Positions 53,074 to 64,000 are shown, counted from the stretch's first letter. The stretch: 64,000 bases of DNA from Pseudomonas sp. HR96 (GCF_034059295.1 NZ_CP139141.1:558001-622000), one strand, 5' to 3'. Numbers and translations: made by a program. The notes: generated by a model not told the origin, from the letters alone.

Positions 53074-54342
53074 TTACGAGTTGAGACGAGCCACGTTCTC
53101 ACTTATTTGGCGCGCGATGTCGCCAAGCGTGTGTGCCGAGATTTGTTCGGGGAGCATGTCACGGGCCAGCGCGGAAAACCCTGCGGACACTTCGCAGATT
53201 CTGTCGATCACTTGCGCAACTTGCTGTGAAGACAGTTCTGTCTCTTGTTCCCCAAGGCGGCACAGATCCTTGCGCGTCACTTCCAATGCTTCGCCCATGA
53301 TGTCCATTTGGTGATAGCCGCCTGGCCCGTCGCAATAGGTAACGTCGTAGGCCGGTGCCAGGGTCCACGCACCCGCTTTGTTCATGACGTAGGCGAAATT
53401 CTTTGGGTGATCGTCTCTATTGTTGAAGACGATATTGAATACCGCTCGCTCAAAGGCCACAGCCTGCTGGCGAACATCATTGGTGCATAACCGGGTCGCG
53501 CGCAGGAAATTGGAGTAGTCCAATGATCCAGGATTCTGGAAGTCTGCGCCGGTAAATGCCGCGAGGCTCTGCATAGGCACCCGCAAGCCGTCTTTGCGGT
53601 CGAAGCGTTTCGTCGCGAACGCTGCCTGTCCGTCCGCCAGTCTGAAGTATTGGCAGTCGGGAGTCTGGATGCCGCACCTTCGAAGGCATTCTGCATAGAC
53701 TGTTTCAATCGCGCAGACCTCGGGGTGTTCTTGCCTGGCAGGAAACTTGACCAACCATGCGTCCAGGTCTGGGCGAGCCTGAGTGCTGAACACTCCAGTG
53801 CTGGCATCGCCATAGAGCAAGGCCTTGGGCCTGGCCCCTTGCGGCGAGCCGCCGACCTGCAGGAGTCGCTGCAGAAAGGGCCCGCCCTCGCCATTGAGTA
53901 CTTCGCGAACATCGCTGGCGAGTTGCTGCAGCGCAATGTCATCGTTCGAAATCAATGGATCTTCCGCTACCGGTTCGAACGACATTGCGCCCATCGCGTT
54001 GTTTCCGATATAGGCAAGGCGCTCAAGTGGTCCAATGCGAGCCGGATTCAGGCCGCGTCGCTTGAACAGGCGGTCCATCAACAGCATGCCCCAGCCGTCC
54101 GGAAGCGAGTCGTACACGGGGCCCGGTAGCGCAAGTTGGTGAGCGGGAAAATCCCTGCGCAGGCTTGGCCCTTGGAGCGGCAACGTGTAAGAGCAAAGCT
54201 CCAAGCCTTGAGCTTTGGCTTCGTCGCTGTACTCGAAAGCTATCAACGGCCGCCCATTCAATGCGGTAGTGGTGACCAGTGATCCCCATCGCCAATGCTC
54301 ACCCCAACCATCGTAGTAAACGTCGACTTGTCTAGGCATCAT
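53074..54342 (-). CDS. hipA: HipA-family Ser/Thr kinase toxin
   Basis: A 422-residue kinase-like toxin. An N-terminal subdomain (VDVYYDGWGEHWRWGSLVTT) and GPVYDSLPDGWGMLLMDRLF precede the kinase core. That core has WLVKFPARQEHPEVCAIE (ATP-site Lys), the catalytic loop FNNRDDHPKNFAYVMN with Asp/Asn, and the metal-binding LAPAYDVTYCD. HipA phosphorylates a cellular target (GltX in E. coli) and causes growth arrest/persistence. The ATG at 54342 overlaps the HipB-like gene stop by 11 bp (54339 is also possible). Confidence 0.88.
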   Translation of the reverse strand: MMPRQVDVYYDGWGEHWRWGSLVTTTALNGRPLIAFEYSDEAKAQGLELCSYTLPLQGPSLRRDFPAHQLALPGPVYDSLPDGWGMLLMDRLFKRRGLNPARIGPLERLAYIGNNAMGAMSFEPVAEDPLISNDDIALQQLASDVREVLNGEGGPFLQRLLQVGGSPQGARPKALLYGDASTGVFSTQARPDLDAWLVKFPARQEHPEVCAIETVYAECLRRCGIQTPDCQYFRLADGQAAFATKRFDRKDGLRVPMQSLAAFTGADFQNPGSLDYSNFLRATRLCTNDVRQQAVAFERAVFNIVFNNRDDHPKNFAYVMNKAGAWTLAPAYDVTYCDGPGGYHQMDIMGEALEVTRKDLCRLGEQETELSSQQVAQVIDRICEVSAGFSALARDMLPEQISAHTLGDIARQISENVARLNS

Positions 54343-54643
54343 TGCGCTTCCTGATCCGTAGACGTTGCGAGCTGCCTTCATAGCGCAGGATGTCGTCGAG
54401 GCTTTCCAGTCTGGGCTGGAACAATTGTTCCAGATCCTGATGGCGGCCAAGCACCATAGCTACCCTGACCACGCTCTCGAAGGCCACATTGCGACCGGCC
54501 TCCAGATTGGAAACCGTGTTCACGCCCACGCCAGCCCGGGCGGCGACGTCTGCTTGAGTCCTGTGCTGGGCCAGGCGCTCCTTGCGAAGACGCTCGCATA
54601 CCAGCTTGACTATTTCATCGGGACGGCTGAGGTTTAATTCCAT
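54332..54643 (-). CDS. hipB: HipB-like Xre-family antitoxin
   Basis: A 103-residue protein with an Xre-type helix-turn-helix (ERLAQHRTQADVAARAGVGV, NTVSNLEAGRNVAFESVVRV, about residues 20-70). It should neutralise HipA and repress the hipBA promoter. The ATG at 54643 (MELNLSRPDE) lies next to an inverted repeat at 54652-54680 that can serve as operator. It overlaps hipA by 11 bp. Confidence 0.86.
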   Translation of the reverse strand: MELNLSRPDEIVKLVCERLRKERLAQHRTQADVAARAGVGVNTVSNLEAGRNVAFESVVRVAMVLGRHQDLEQLFQPRLESLDDILRYEGSSQRLRIRKRNDA

Positions 54644-54651
54644 GATAATGG

Positions 54652-54680
54652 GGCTTATCCAAGAATTTTCCAGATAAGCC
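54652..54680. promoter_or_regulatory. Candidate hipBA operator
   Basis: GGCTTATC (54652-54659) and GATAAGCC (54673-54680) form a perfect 8-bp inverted repeat with a 13-bp spacer, 9 bp before the hipB start. HipB operators in E. coli are likewise TATCC/GGATA palindromes in this position. Confidence 0.6.
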
Positions 54681-54884
54681 ACATTATAGCTTATTTATGG
54701 GTCAGATCGGCTCGGCTCGGCTCGTCAGGTGCTTGGCTTCAATGCCATGAGCCGTCGCAATCTGAGCTACAGCGGTGCGCGCGCTCCTTGCCATGCGTTG
54801 ATATGCATATGCACACCTCAAAGCTGAGCAGATGGGATTTACGAGGAGGAGGAACACGGCGGGAGGGAGCACTCGGAACGGCCA

Positions 54885-54911
54885 CAAAAAAGCCCAACCA
54901 TGGGGTGGGCT
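54885..54911 (-). terminator. Rho-independent terminator of the tRNA gene
   Basis: Minus-strand stem AGCCCACC...GGTTGGGCT (54911-54891, one mismatch) followed by TTTTTT, 16 bp after the tRNA 3' end. Confidence 0.8.
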
Positions 54912-54926
54912 CTTGCGCGGTATTCA

Positions 54927-55003
<77 letters not shown>

Positions 55004-55017
55004 CCAGTGGGCGCGGA

Positions 55018-58000
55018 TTATAACGACGGTTTGCGCAACGTGCCATCCGAAAGATCCGAAAGGGTCAGTCGCAGGAAGGTTGCGGCGAATTCGTCCGGGG
55101 GCAAGGGGGTGCTGATGATGTAGCCCTGCATGTGTTCGCAGCCCTCGGCGGCGAGGAAATCCTGTTGCGCCTGGGTTTCCACGCCTTCGGCGATGACGGT
55201 GAGTTGCATGCTGCGGCCCAGGGCGATGATGGCGCGGACGATGGCGGCGTCGTGGGGGTCGTCGGGCAGGCCGCGGACGAACGACTGGTCGATCTTGAGG
55301 ATGTCCAGCGGCAGGCGCTTGAGGTAGCTGAGCGAGGAGTAGCCGGTGCCGAAGTCGTCGATGGCCAGCTGCACGCCCAGGTGCTTGAGCTGGTGCAGCA
55401 CTTCAAGGGCTTCTTCGGTCTGGCTCATGATGAAGTTTTCGGTGATTTCCAGTTGCAGGCAGCCGGGCTCCAGGTCGTATTGGTACAGCAGGGCGCCGAT
55501 GCGCTTGAGCAGGTTGGGCTGGCGCAGCTGGGCGCCGGCGAGGTTGATCGACAGCGGGCCAAAGGGTCGGTACAGGCGCAGCCAGGTGCGCATTTGCAGG
55601 CAGGCCTGTTCCAGCACCCAGTCGCCGATCTGCAGGATGGTGCCGTTTTCTTCGGCCAGGGCGATGAAGTGCTCGGGCGCCACTTCGCCGAGGGTCGGGT
55701 GGTTCCAGCGGATCAGCGCTTCGGCGCCGACCAGGCCCTGGTTGCTCAGGCTGAATTTGGGCTGGTAGCTGAGGGTCAGTTCGTTGCGTTCAATGGCCCG
55801 GCGCAGTTCGTGCTCCAGCGCCACGCGCCGACTGGCCTGGGCAGTGAGGTCGTGGGTGTAGCTTTCCACCCGGTTGCGGCCCTTCGCCTTGGAGCGGTAC
55901 ATGGCGGCGTCGGCGTTTTTCACCAGGGTGGCGACGTCGGCGCCGTCCTGAGGGTACAGGCTGGTGCCGATGCTGGCGCTGGTGAAGAACTCGTGTTCGC
56001 CAGCCTGGAAGGGCGCGCTGAAGCAGGTCAGCAGCTTGTTGGCGATGTGTTCGGCATCGCTGGCGTGTTGCAGGCCGGGCAGCAGGATGATGAATTCGTC
56101 GCCGCCCAGGCGCGCCACGGTGTCGACATCGCGCACCTGTTCCTTGAGGCGTTGGGCGATGCCCTTCAGCAGCAGGTCGCCGACCGGGTGGCCGAGGCTG
56201 TCGTTGATGTGCTTGAACCGGTCCAGGTCGAGAAACAGCACGGCGCCCTGGTTGCTGCCTGGTCCCGGGTCGTTGAGCGCGGCCTGCAGCCGGCTCTCGA
56301 ACAGCGTGCGGTTGGGCAGGCCGGTCAGCGGGTCGTGGTGGGCCTGGTAGTCGAGGCGCGCCTGGGCGTGCTTGAGGCTGGAGATGTCGGCGAACACGGC
56401 GACGAAGTGGTTGATGACCTGGTCGCGGTCGCGCACCGCGTTGATGGTCAGCCAGCAGGCGTAGACTTCGCCATCCTTGCGCCGGTTGTAGATCTCGCCT
56501 TGCCAGTGCCCGACGGCGGCCAGTTGGTGCCACATGGCGATGAAGAAGGCGCTGTCGTGCTGGCCCGAGGCGAGCAGCCGCGGGGTCTCGCCGAGGGCTT
56601 CGTGTTCGGCGTAGCCGGTGATTTCGCTGAAGGCGCGATTGACCGCGCTGATGCGCTGGTGAGTATCGGTGATCAGCACGCCTTCGGCGGTGCTTTCGAA
56701 GACGGTGGCGGCCAGTTGCAGCTTTTCCTGCATGAGATGGCGTTCGGTAATGTCGCGCGCGACGGTCAGCATGCAGGCTTCGCCGGCAATCGGCAGCGGC
56801 CGCGAGGACACTTCGCACAGGCGGATCTGGCCATCGCGGCGGCGGATCAGGCAGCCGAAGTCGCGCACGAAACCTTCCTGCTGCAGGCGTTCGAGTAGAT
56901 GCAGGCGCTGTTTGACGTCGACCCAGATGCCCAGCTCCAGCGTGGTGCGGTTGAGCAGCGCTTCGCTGGAATAGCCGCTGATGCGGTTGAAGCCTTCGTT
57001 GACCTCCAGCAGCATGCCATCGCTCTGGCGGGTCAGCAGCAGGCCGTCCGGGGAGGAGTGGAAGGCCTTGGCGAACTTCTCCTCGGAGATCTGCAGGCGC
57101 TGTTCGGTCTGCTTGAGCTCGCTGATGTCGCGCACCACCACTACCAGCGCAGGCAGGGTGTCGAGGTCGAAGGGCTCGGCGGAGATCAGCCCGGTAAAGA
57201 CCTCGCCATCGCTGCGCCGCAAATGCATCTCCAGGTTGCGCACCCGGCTCTGCTGGATCAAGCGCAGCAGCTCGGGGCCGCTGCTCGGGTTGCCCCAGAT
57301 GCCCAGTTCGCTCGGGGTGCGGCCGATCACTTGGGCGGCGCCCAGGCCGATCTGCTGCTCGAAGGCTTCGTTGACCTCCAGCAGGCAGCCATCACTCATG
57401 CGGGCCAGCACCAGCATGTCGGGGCATTGGCGAAACACCGAGGCAAACTTCTGCTCCGACTGGCGCAGGGCGTGTTCGGTCTTCTTGGTTTCGCTGATGT
57501 CGATCATCAGGCCGCGCATGATCGGGCGCTGGCCGTGCTTGATCAGGCTGACGATGTCGCGTACCCAGACGCTGCGCCCGTCGGCGCTCATCACCCGGTA
57601 GTCGAGGCTGTGGTTGCGCAGCGCAGCGGTTTCGCTGGCGCAGTAGGCCTGGGCCCACAGGCTGTCGTCGGGGTGCAGGATGCTCTGCCAGAAGCCTGGT
57701 TGCAGCCACTGCGCGATGGGGTAACCCAGCAGGTTCTCGGCATGGGGCGACACGTAGCTATAGGTGTAGTCGGCGGTATGCGCCTCCCAGGCGATGGCCG
57801 AGAGGCTCTCGACCAGGCCGCGGTAGTGATACTCGCTGCTGCGCAGCTCCTGCTCGAGGGACACCCGGCGGCCGTTTTCCGATGTCAGCCGACGGTTGGT
57901 GCGAAAGACGATGGCCAGCAGAACGCTCATCGCGAGAAACCCCGGCAGCCCGTAGACGAGCGCGTCCGTGCCGACCTCGGGCGAGCCTGCGGGCGCGTCC

Positions 58001-58056
58001 GCATGGGCGATTGCGGGCAGCAAGGCAAGGAGCATGATCGCACGCGCAATACCCAT
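55018..58056 (-). CDS. PAS-rich GGDEF/EAL protein (c-di-GMP turnover)
   Basis: A 1012-residue inner-membrane regulator. It has an N-terminal signal-like segment (MGIARAIMLLALLPAIAHA), a membrane helix near 35-52 (LPGFLAMSVLLAIVF) and about four PAS/PAC units (about 80-570; PAC ends DISETKKTEHALRQ, DISELKQTEQ, DITERHLMQ and DISSLKHAQA). A GGDEF domain with intact LGGDEFIILLP follows near 650, then an EAL domain with GAEALIRWNHP near 770, DDFGTGYSSLSYLKRLP and VIAEGVETQAQ. Both active-site motifs look complete, so it could be bifunctional or use GGDEF as a GTP sensor. The ATG at 58056 is chosen for the signal-like start and upstream AGG. Confidence 0.9.
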   Translation of the reverse strand: MGIARAIMLLALLPAIAHADAPAGSPEVGTDALVYGLPGFLAMSVLLAIVFRTNRRLTSENGRRVSLEQELRSSEYHYRGLVESLSAIAWEAHTADYTYSYVSPHAENLLGYPIAQWLQPGFWQSILHPDDSLWAQAYCASETAALRNHSLDYRVMSADGRSVWVRDIVSLIKHGQRPIMRGLMIDISETKKTEHALRQSEQKFASVFRQCPDMLVLARMSDGCLLEVNEAFEQQIGLGAAQVIGRTPSELGIWGNPSSGPELLRLIQQSRVRNLEMHLRRSDGEVFTGLISAEPFDLDTLPALVVVVRDISELKQTEQRLQISEEKFAKAFHSSPDGLLLTRQSDGMLLEVNEGFNRISGYSSEALLNRTTLELGIWVDVKQRLHLLERLQQEGFVRDFGCLIRRRDGQIRLCEVSSRPLPIAGEACMLTVARDITERHLMQEKLQLAATVFESTAEGVLITDTHQRISAVNRAFSEITGYAEHEALGETPRLLASGQHDSAFFIAMWHQLAAVGHWQGEIYNRRKDGEVYACWLTINAVRDRDQVINHFVAVFADISSLKHAQARLDYQAHHDPLTGLPNRTLFESRLQAALNDPGPGSNQGAVLFLDLDRFKHINDSLGHPVGDLLLKGIAQRLKEQVRDVDTVARLGGDEFIILLPGLQHASDAEHIANKLLTCFSAPFQAGEHEFFTSASIGTSLYPQDGADVATLVKNADAAMYRSKAKGRNRVESYTHDLTAQASRRVALEHELRRAIERNELTLSYQPKFSLSNQGLVGAEALIRWNHPTLGEVAPEHFIALAEENGTILQIGDWVLEQACLQMRTWLRLYRPFGPLSINLAGAQLRQPNLLKRIGALLYQYDLEPGCLQLEITENFIMSQTEEALEVLHQLKHLGVQLAIDDFGTGYSSLSYLKRLPLDILKIDQSFVRGLPDDPHDAAIVRAIIALGRSMQLTVIAEGVETQAQQDFLAAEGCEHMQGYIISTPLPPDEFAATFLRLTLSDLSDGTLRKPSL

Positions 58057-58148
58057 GGTGGCCTCGCAGCTGCGGCGCAAAAGAAACGAGTGTAGTCGGG
58101 CTGGGGCGACGGCGGGAAGGCACCGGTGGCTTTTTGCAACTGAAATGC

Positions 58149-58173
58149 AAAGCCCCGGCAGGGCCGGGGCTTT
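58149..58173 (-). terminator. Terminator after rpoD
   Basis: Perfect 11-bp stem AAAGCCCCGGC / GCCGGGGCTTT (58149-58159, 58163-58173), 3-base loop, 20 bp after the rpoD stop on the minus strand; T-richness after the stem is weak. Confidence 0.7.
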
Positions 58174-58193
58174 GGGGTACTGCCGAAGCGGGT

Positions 58194-60044
<1,851 letters not shown>

Positions 60045-60111
60045 AACACCCTATCCACTGAAGGTCTTGGCGGGCAAAAAACAAGCCGGGGATTATACCC
60101 GAGCCAGGACC

Positions 60112-62085
60112 TCACGCGCCAGTTGAGGTCGGGGTTTGTGCAAGAACATTGCGGCTTAGTAGGTCACGCAGCTGGTTTTTCTCTTCTGCGCTCAATTCGC
60201 TTTGACGGGCTTTCCTCAGCAGATGTTCGAGACTGCGCTCGCGTTGGCGAGCGGACAAGCTAGTTATAGTGTCGAAAAACTGTTGTTCAAGGTTATCGGC
60301 ATCTATCAACCATTCTTTCTCGGCCAAAGCGCGCAAAAGGCGCCCTTGGTCGGTTCCATGCCAGCGCGCGATCAATTGCAGCGAGCGCAGCTTGGGGTTC
60401 TTCTGCAGTGCTTCGAGCAACGCCACCAGCAATTGCGCATACACATGTTGTTCATCGGCAAAATGGCTGGCGTCTTCAACTTTTTCTGCCAGTTGCGGAT
60501 GGTGCAGCAGGGTGCGCAGCGCGCTCAGGGTGGGCGGCTCCACGGTAGCAGGCGTGCGCGGTGGCGGGCGCGGTTCGAAATCACGCTTGCCTTTCTTGTC
60601 CCACGGCTTGCCTTCCCATTTCTTTTTCTGACCGCCGGCCTGGTTCGGCTGCCAGGCCGGCTGTTGCGGTTGCCACTCCTGCTGGGGTTGCCAGTCGTGC
60701 GCGGCGTAGTCCGGGCTGTAGTCGGGCACGGCGTCGTAGTCGACCAGCGGGTCGTACGCCGGCGGTGCCTCGCTGGGGGCGTTGTGCACCAGGGTGCTCA
60801 TGGCCTCGCCACTGAGCCCGGTGATTTCGCTCAAGCGGCGACGCATTAGCGCCTTGAGGTTGGCCCCCGGGACCTTTTCGATCAACGGCGCGGCCAGCGT
60901 GGCCATGTGCGCCTTGCCTTCGAGCGAGCGCGGGTCGGCTTCATCGCTCAACTGCTGAAAAAAGTATTCCGCCAGCGGCTGTGCGTGCTGGTTGATGCGG
61001 GCGCGGAACGCGTCGGTGCCTTCGCTGCGCACCAGGGTGTCCGGGTCCTCGCCTTCCGGCAGGAACAGAAACCGTGCCTTGCGCCCGTCCTGCAGGTTCG
61101 GCAGCGCCGCCTCCAGGGCGCGCCAGGCGGCCTTGCGGCCAGCCTGGTCGCCGTCGAAGCAGAACAGCACGCTGGGCACCACGCGAAACAGCCGCTTGAG
61201 GTGCTCTTCGCTGGTGGCGGTGCCCAGGGTGGCCACGGCATTGCGCAGGCCCTGCTGAGCCAGCGCAATGACGTCCATGTAGCCTTCGACCACGATGATC
61301 TCGTCGAGGTTGCGGTTGTGCTTGCGCGCCTCGAACAGCCCGTACAGCTCCTGGCCCTTGTGGAAAACCGGCGTTTCCGGGGAGTTCAGGTACTTGGGCT
61401 TGTCGTCGCCCAGGACCCGCCCGCCGAAGGCGATGACCCGGCCGCGGCTGTCGCGGATGGGGAACATCACCCGGTCGCGGAAGCGGTCGTAGCGCTTGCC
61501 GCTCTCGGCGTTCTCGATCAGCAGGCCGGCGTCAATCATGGCCTTTTGTTGCAGAGTATCGCTGCTCAGGTGCTTGAAAAGATTGTCCCAGCCGGGCGGC
61601 GCGAACCCCAGGCCGAAATCCCGGGCGATCTCGCCGGACAGGCCGCGGCCCTTGAGGTAGTCCACCGCAGCCTTGCGGGTAGGGTGGCTCTTGAGCGCCT
61701 GGCGGTAGTACTCGGCAGCGGCGGTGAGCAGCGGGTACAGCGGCGAATCGGTCGGCTGGCGCGGTTTGTGGCCGCCCCGGCTTTCTTCGCGCGGCACTTC
61801 CATGCCGGCGGCCTTGGCCAGTTCCTCGACCGCCTGGGGGAAATCCAGGTTGTCGTGGTCCATGATGAAGCCCAGCGCATTGCCCCCGGCGCCGCAGCCA
61901 AAGCAGTAGTAGAACTGTTTGTCCGGGCTGACGCTGAACGACGGCGTCTTTTCCTTGTGGAACGGGCAGCAGGCGGTGTAATTCTTGCCGGCCTTTTTCA
62001 TCGACAGACGCGAAGTCACCACGTCGACAATGTCGGTGCGGTTGAGCAGGTCGTCGATAAAGCCTTGGGGGATCAGGCCGGCCAT
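60112..62085 (-). CDS. dnaG: DNA primase
   Basis: A 657-residue primase making RNA primers for DNA replication. The zinc-binding domain CPFHKEKTPSF...YCFGCGAGG lies near residues 40-65. The RNA polymerase/TOPRIM core has FGGRVLGDDKPKYLNSPET, IVVEGYMDVIALAQ and LFCFDGDQAGRKAA. A Pro/Gln/Trp-rich linker near 460-500 precedes the helicase-binding C-terminal domain. Middle gene of rpsU-dnaG-rpoD. Confidence 0.98.
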   Translation of the reverse strand: MAGLIPQGFIDDLLNRTDIVDVVTSRLSMKKAGKNYTACCPFHKEKTPSFSVSPDKQFYYCFGCGAGGNALGFIMDHDNLDFPQAVEELAKAAGMEVPREESRGGHKPRQPTDSPLYPLLTAAAEYYRQALKSHPTRKAAVDYLKGRGLSGEIARDFGLGFAPPGWDNLFKHLSSDTLQQKAMIDAGLLIENAESGKRYDRFRDRVMFPIRDSRGRVIAFGGRVLGDDKPKYLNSPETPVFHKGQELYGLFEARKHNRNLDEIIVVEGYMDVIALAQQGLRNAVATLGTATSEEHLKRLFRVVPSVLFCFDGDQAGRKAAWRALEAALPNLQDGRKARFLFLPEGEDPDTLVRSEGTDAFRARINQHAQPLAEYFFQQLSDEADPRSLEGKAHMATLAAPLIEKVPGANLKALMRRRLSEITGLSGEAMSTLVHNAPSEAPPAYDPLVDYDAVPDYSPDYAAHDWQPQQEWQPQQPAWQPNQAGGQKKKWEGKPWDKKGKRDFEPRPPPRTPATVEPPTLSALRTLLHHPQLAEKVEDASHFADEQHVYAQLLVALLEALQKNPKLRSLQLIARWHGTDQGRLLRALAEKEWLIDADNLEQQFFDTITSLSARQRERSLEHLLRKARQSELSAEEKNQLRDLLSRNVLAQTPTSTGA

Positions 62086-62305
62086 GGCGGTCTCTTCTCA
62101 AGCATGAGCTGGGCAGAGTGTATCGGAAACGGCGTTACGCTCGATCAACCGAAGCGGTATCGAAGCGAGATCAAGGCCTGGAAAATGGGTGTGCTCGTCG
62201 GCAGCCGGTAAAGGCTCGTCAGGATAACGTGCACAATCTGGCGATGGAGCCAGCTCTGACGTGTAAGGCGATGCTGCTTGAAGCATGTTGCAATAACTGC
62301 CGACA

Positions 62306-62324
62306 GCCCGGTTTGTGGCCGGGC
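62306..62324 (-). terminator. Hairpin between rpsU and dnaG
   Basis: GCCCGG / CCGGGC stem (62306-62311, 62319-62324) with a 7-base loop in the 270-bp rpsU-dnaG gap; no T run. A partial terminator is known at this place in E. coli, and the gap shows no gene. Confidence 0.35.
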
Positions 62325-62355
62325 GAGGCAATCACGAGCGACGGTCGGCTGTAGA

Positions 62356-62571
62356 TTAGTACAGACGGACGGCGCGGCGCTGTTCGCGCTGTACTTTCTT
62401 GGCGTGACGTTTGACAGCAGCTGCTGCCTTGCGCTTACGCTCGGAAGTCGGTTTTTCGTAAAATTCGCGGCTACGAACTTCAGCCAGTACACCGGCTTTT
62501 TCGCAGGAGCGCTTGAAACGACGCAGAGCTACGTCGAAGGGTTCGTTCTCTTTAACTTTGACGGCTGGCAT
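62356..62571 (-). CDS. rpsU: 30S ribosomal protein bS21
   Basis: A 71-residue basic protein, [20 protein letters not shown] to the RAVRLY C-terminus, matching bS21 throughout. It takes part in 30S initiation. First gene of the macromolecular synthesis operon, divergent from tsaD with 200 bp between the starts, which must hold both promoters. Confidence 0.98.
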
Positions 62572-62771
62572 CCAGAGCTACCTTCATTCATTACCGGGGT
62601 CAACGTACCTGGGGGCAAAAACATGCGCTCAAGGACGTCGGTTTTTAAGGGTTGCGGATGTTAACCCTTAGCTGCGCGGAATGCAAAGCCTCTGATCGAA
62701 AAGGGCTAGGCGGTACCCGCAGCGGCGACTATGATGCGCGCCTTCGAACAGCCCCTACAAGGCCAGAGCCC

Positions 62772-63797
62772 ATGCTAGTACTGGGATTGGAAACATCCTG
62801 CGACGAAACAGGTGTCGCATTATATGACAGCGAGCGCGGCCTGCTGGCCGACGCCCTGTTCAGCCAGATCGACCTGCACCGGGCCTACGGTGGTGTGGTC
62901 CCCGAGCTGGCTTCGCGCGACCACGTCAAGCGCATGCTGCCGCTGATCCGCCAGGTACTGGCCGAGGCTGACTGCGTGCCCACCGAGATCGACGCCATCG
63001 CCTACACCGCCGGGCCCGGCCTGGTCGGCGCGTTGCTGGTAGGGGCGTCGTGCGCCCAGGCGCTGGCGTTTGCCTGGGGCATTCCGGCGCTGGGGGTGCA
63101 TCACATGGAAGGCCACCTGCTGGCGCCGATGCTCGAAGCGCAGCCCCCCGAGTTTCCGTTCGTCGCCCTGCTGGTTTCCGGCGGCCACACCCAGCTGGTG
63201 CGGGTCGATGGCATCGGCCGCTACGAGTTGCTCGGCGAGACCCTGGACGATGCGGCAGGCGAGGCGTTCGACAAGACCGCGAAAATGATGGGCCTCAACT
63301 ATCCAGGCGGGCCGGAGATCGCCCGGCTGGCGGCTCAGGGCGTGGCGGGGCGCTTCACCTTCCCGCGGCCGATGACCGACCGACCTGGCCTGGAATTCAG
63401 CTTCAGCGGCTTGAAGACCTCGGCGCTCAACACCTGGCAGCACTGCCGCAATGCTGGGGACGACGGCGAACAGACCCGCAGCGACATTGCTCTGGCCTTC
63501 CAACAGGCGGTGGTAGAGACTCTGACCATCAAGTGCAAGCGTGCCCTCAAGCAGGCTGAGCTCAAGCGCCTGGTGATCGCTGGTGGGGTAAGTGCCAACA
63601 AGGCCCTGCGCGAGTCCCTGGAAGACATGCTCGGTGGGCTGGGCGGAGAAGTGTTCTACGCGCGGCCGCAGTTCTGCACCGACAACGGCGCGATGATCGC
63701 TTATGCCGGTTGCCAGCGTCTGCAGGCAGGCCAGCATGAAAGTCTGGCGATTTCGGTGCAGGCGCGCTGGCCGATGGAGCAGTTGGCGGCGATCTGA
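62772..63797 (+). CDS. tsaD: tRNA N6-threonylcarbamoyladenosine transferase TsaD
   Basis: A 341-residue ASKHA-fold enzyme that, with TsaBE, moves threonylcarbamoyl from TC-AMP to A37 of ANN-decoding tRNAs. The N-terminal [17 protein letters not shown], metal-binding GVHHMEGHL (His near 111 and 115) and [10 protein letters not shown] near 135 are diagnostic, as is the end [13 protein letters not shown]. The ATG at 62772 begins [12 protein letters not shown]; in-frame sequence upstream is not family-like. Divergent from rpsU. Confidence 0.97.
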   Translation: MLVLGLETSCDETGVALYDSERGLLADALFSQIDLHRAYGGVVPELASRDHVKRMLPLIRQVLAEADCVPTEIDAIAYTAGPGLVGALLVGASCAQALAFAWGIPALGVHHMEGHLLAPMLEAQPPEFPFVALLVSGGHTQLVRVDGIGRYELLGETLDDAAGEAFDKTAKMMGLNYPGGPEIARLAAQGVAGRFTFPRPMTDRPGLEFSFSGLKTSALNTWQHCRNAGDDGEQTRSDIALAFQQAVVETLTIKCKRALKQAELKRLVIAGGVSANKALRESLEDMLGGLGGEVFYARPQFCTDNGAMIAYAGCQRLQAGQHESLAISVQARWPMEQLAAI

Positions 63798-63813
63798 CTG
63801 CGCTTCAGGACGC

Positions 63814-64000
63814 CTAGAAATGCCGCTCGCGGCCGGCCAACAGGTCACGCAGGTTGCCGCGATGGCGCCAGACGATCAGGCCGGTGAGCACGCAGATCGG
63901 CAGCAAGGCCTCGGGTTCACGCCAGGCCAGCAGGGGCAGGGTCAGCGGCGTGGCAATCAACGCCGCGAGGGAGCTGGTGCGGGTCAGGTAGAAGGTCAGC
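63814..64000 (-). CDS. plsY: Glycerol-3-phosphate acyltransferase PlsY, C-terminal end (partial)
   Basis: Only the last ~61 codons are present; the gene continues beyond the window. The visible part runs [20 protein letters not shown] to [18 protein letters not shown] and includes two membrane helices. This is the C-terminus of PlsY, which acylates glycerol-3-phosphate from acyl-phosphate. It is convergent with tsaD, 16 bp apart, the usual Pseudomonas arrangement. Confidence 0.9.
   Translation of the reverse strand, partial: LTFYLTRTSSLAALIATPLTLPLLAWREPEALLPICVLTGLIVWRHRGNLRDLLAGRERHF

Overview
The window is chromosomal DNA of a high-GC Gammaproteobacterium. The gene content and order point to the Pseudomonas putida group: soxG-purU-fdhA, bioBFHCD, two FadE-like acyl-CoA dehydrogenases around a GGDEF gene next to rsmY, the pqq operon, davBA and rpsU-dnaG-rpoD opposite tsaD. 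I compared this with P. putida KT2440 gene order from memory only; no database search was run.

Layout. 1-5.1 kb: the end of a sarcosine/formaldehyde C1 operon (soxG end, purU, fdhA), then a membrane PQQ-dependent glucose-type dehydrogenase. 5.1-7.7 kb: a minus-strand fasciclin / ECF sigma / RskA-like anti-sigma operon, resembling mycobacterial SigK-RskA-MPT70, with a divergent DUF2780 gene. 7.8-13.6 kb: acyltransferase, GST and an iron-uptake surface-signalling trio (TonB receptor, FecR-like, FecI-like) with a candidate Fur box. 13.7-23.9 kb: exonuclease, CBS/DUF294 protein, response regulator, malate synthase G, GcvR-like ACT protein, RarD, SrkA, ModE and ComF. 24-28.5 kb: complete biotin operon bioBFHCD with a BirA-type operator. 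29-34.3 kb: acyl-CoA dehydrogenase, diguanylate cyclase, acyl-CoA dehydrogenase. 34.3-34.5 kb: the sRNA RsmY with a perfect GacA box. 34.6-42.5 kb: a small YqaE/Pmp3 protein, then the minus-strand PQQ genes pqqF, pqqA, B, C, D, E and a prolyl-oligopeptidase-type peptidase. 42.5-47.8 kb: a minimal exopolysaccharide block (Wzb-type phosphatase, Wzc-like protein with a degenerate P-loop, RfaH/NusG paralogue, WcaJ-type initiating transferase) with an ops-like element in its long leader. 47.8-50.9 kb: davA, davB and an Lrp/AsnC regulator (lysine to 5-aminovalerate). 51.0-51.2 kb: a second, unannotated Gac/Rsm-type sRNA candidate. 51.3-54.7 kb: a patch of likely accessory genes (DUF3077, DUF2442, SDR, hipBA). 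54.9-64 kb: tRNA-Ile2(CAT), a large PAS/GGDEF/EAL protein, the macromolecular synthesis operon rpsU-dnaG-rpoD, tsaD and the end of plsY.

How parts fit together. The PQQ genes would supply the cofactor for the dehydrogenase at 2.6 kb. Two Gac-controlled RNA candidates, two c-di-GMP proteins and an exopolysaccharide block with its own antiterminator make much of the 31-58 kb interval look devoted to lifestyle control. The most novel-looking items are the second Rsm-type sRNA (same promoter geometry as rsmY, GGA motifs in hairpin loops), the self-contained RfaH/ops exopolysaccharide block with its kinase-like protein lacking the P-loop lysine, the SigK/RskA/fasciclin operon, and the BirA operator lying inside the comF reading frame.
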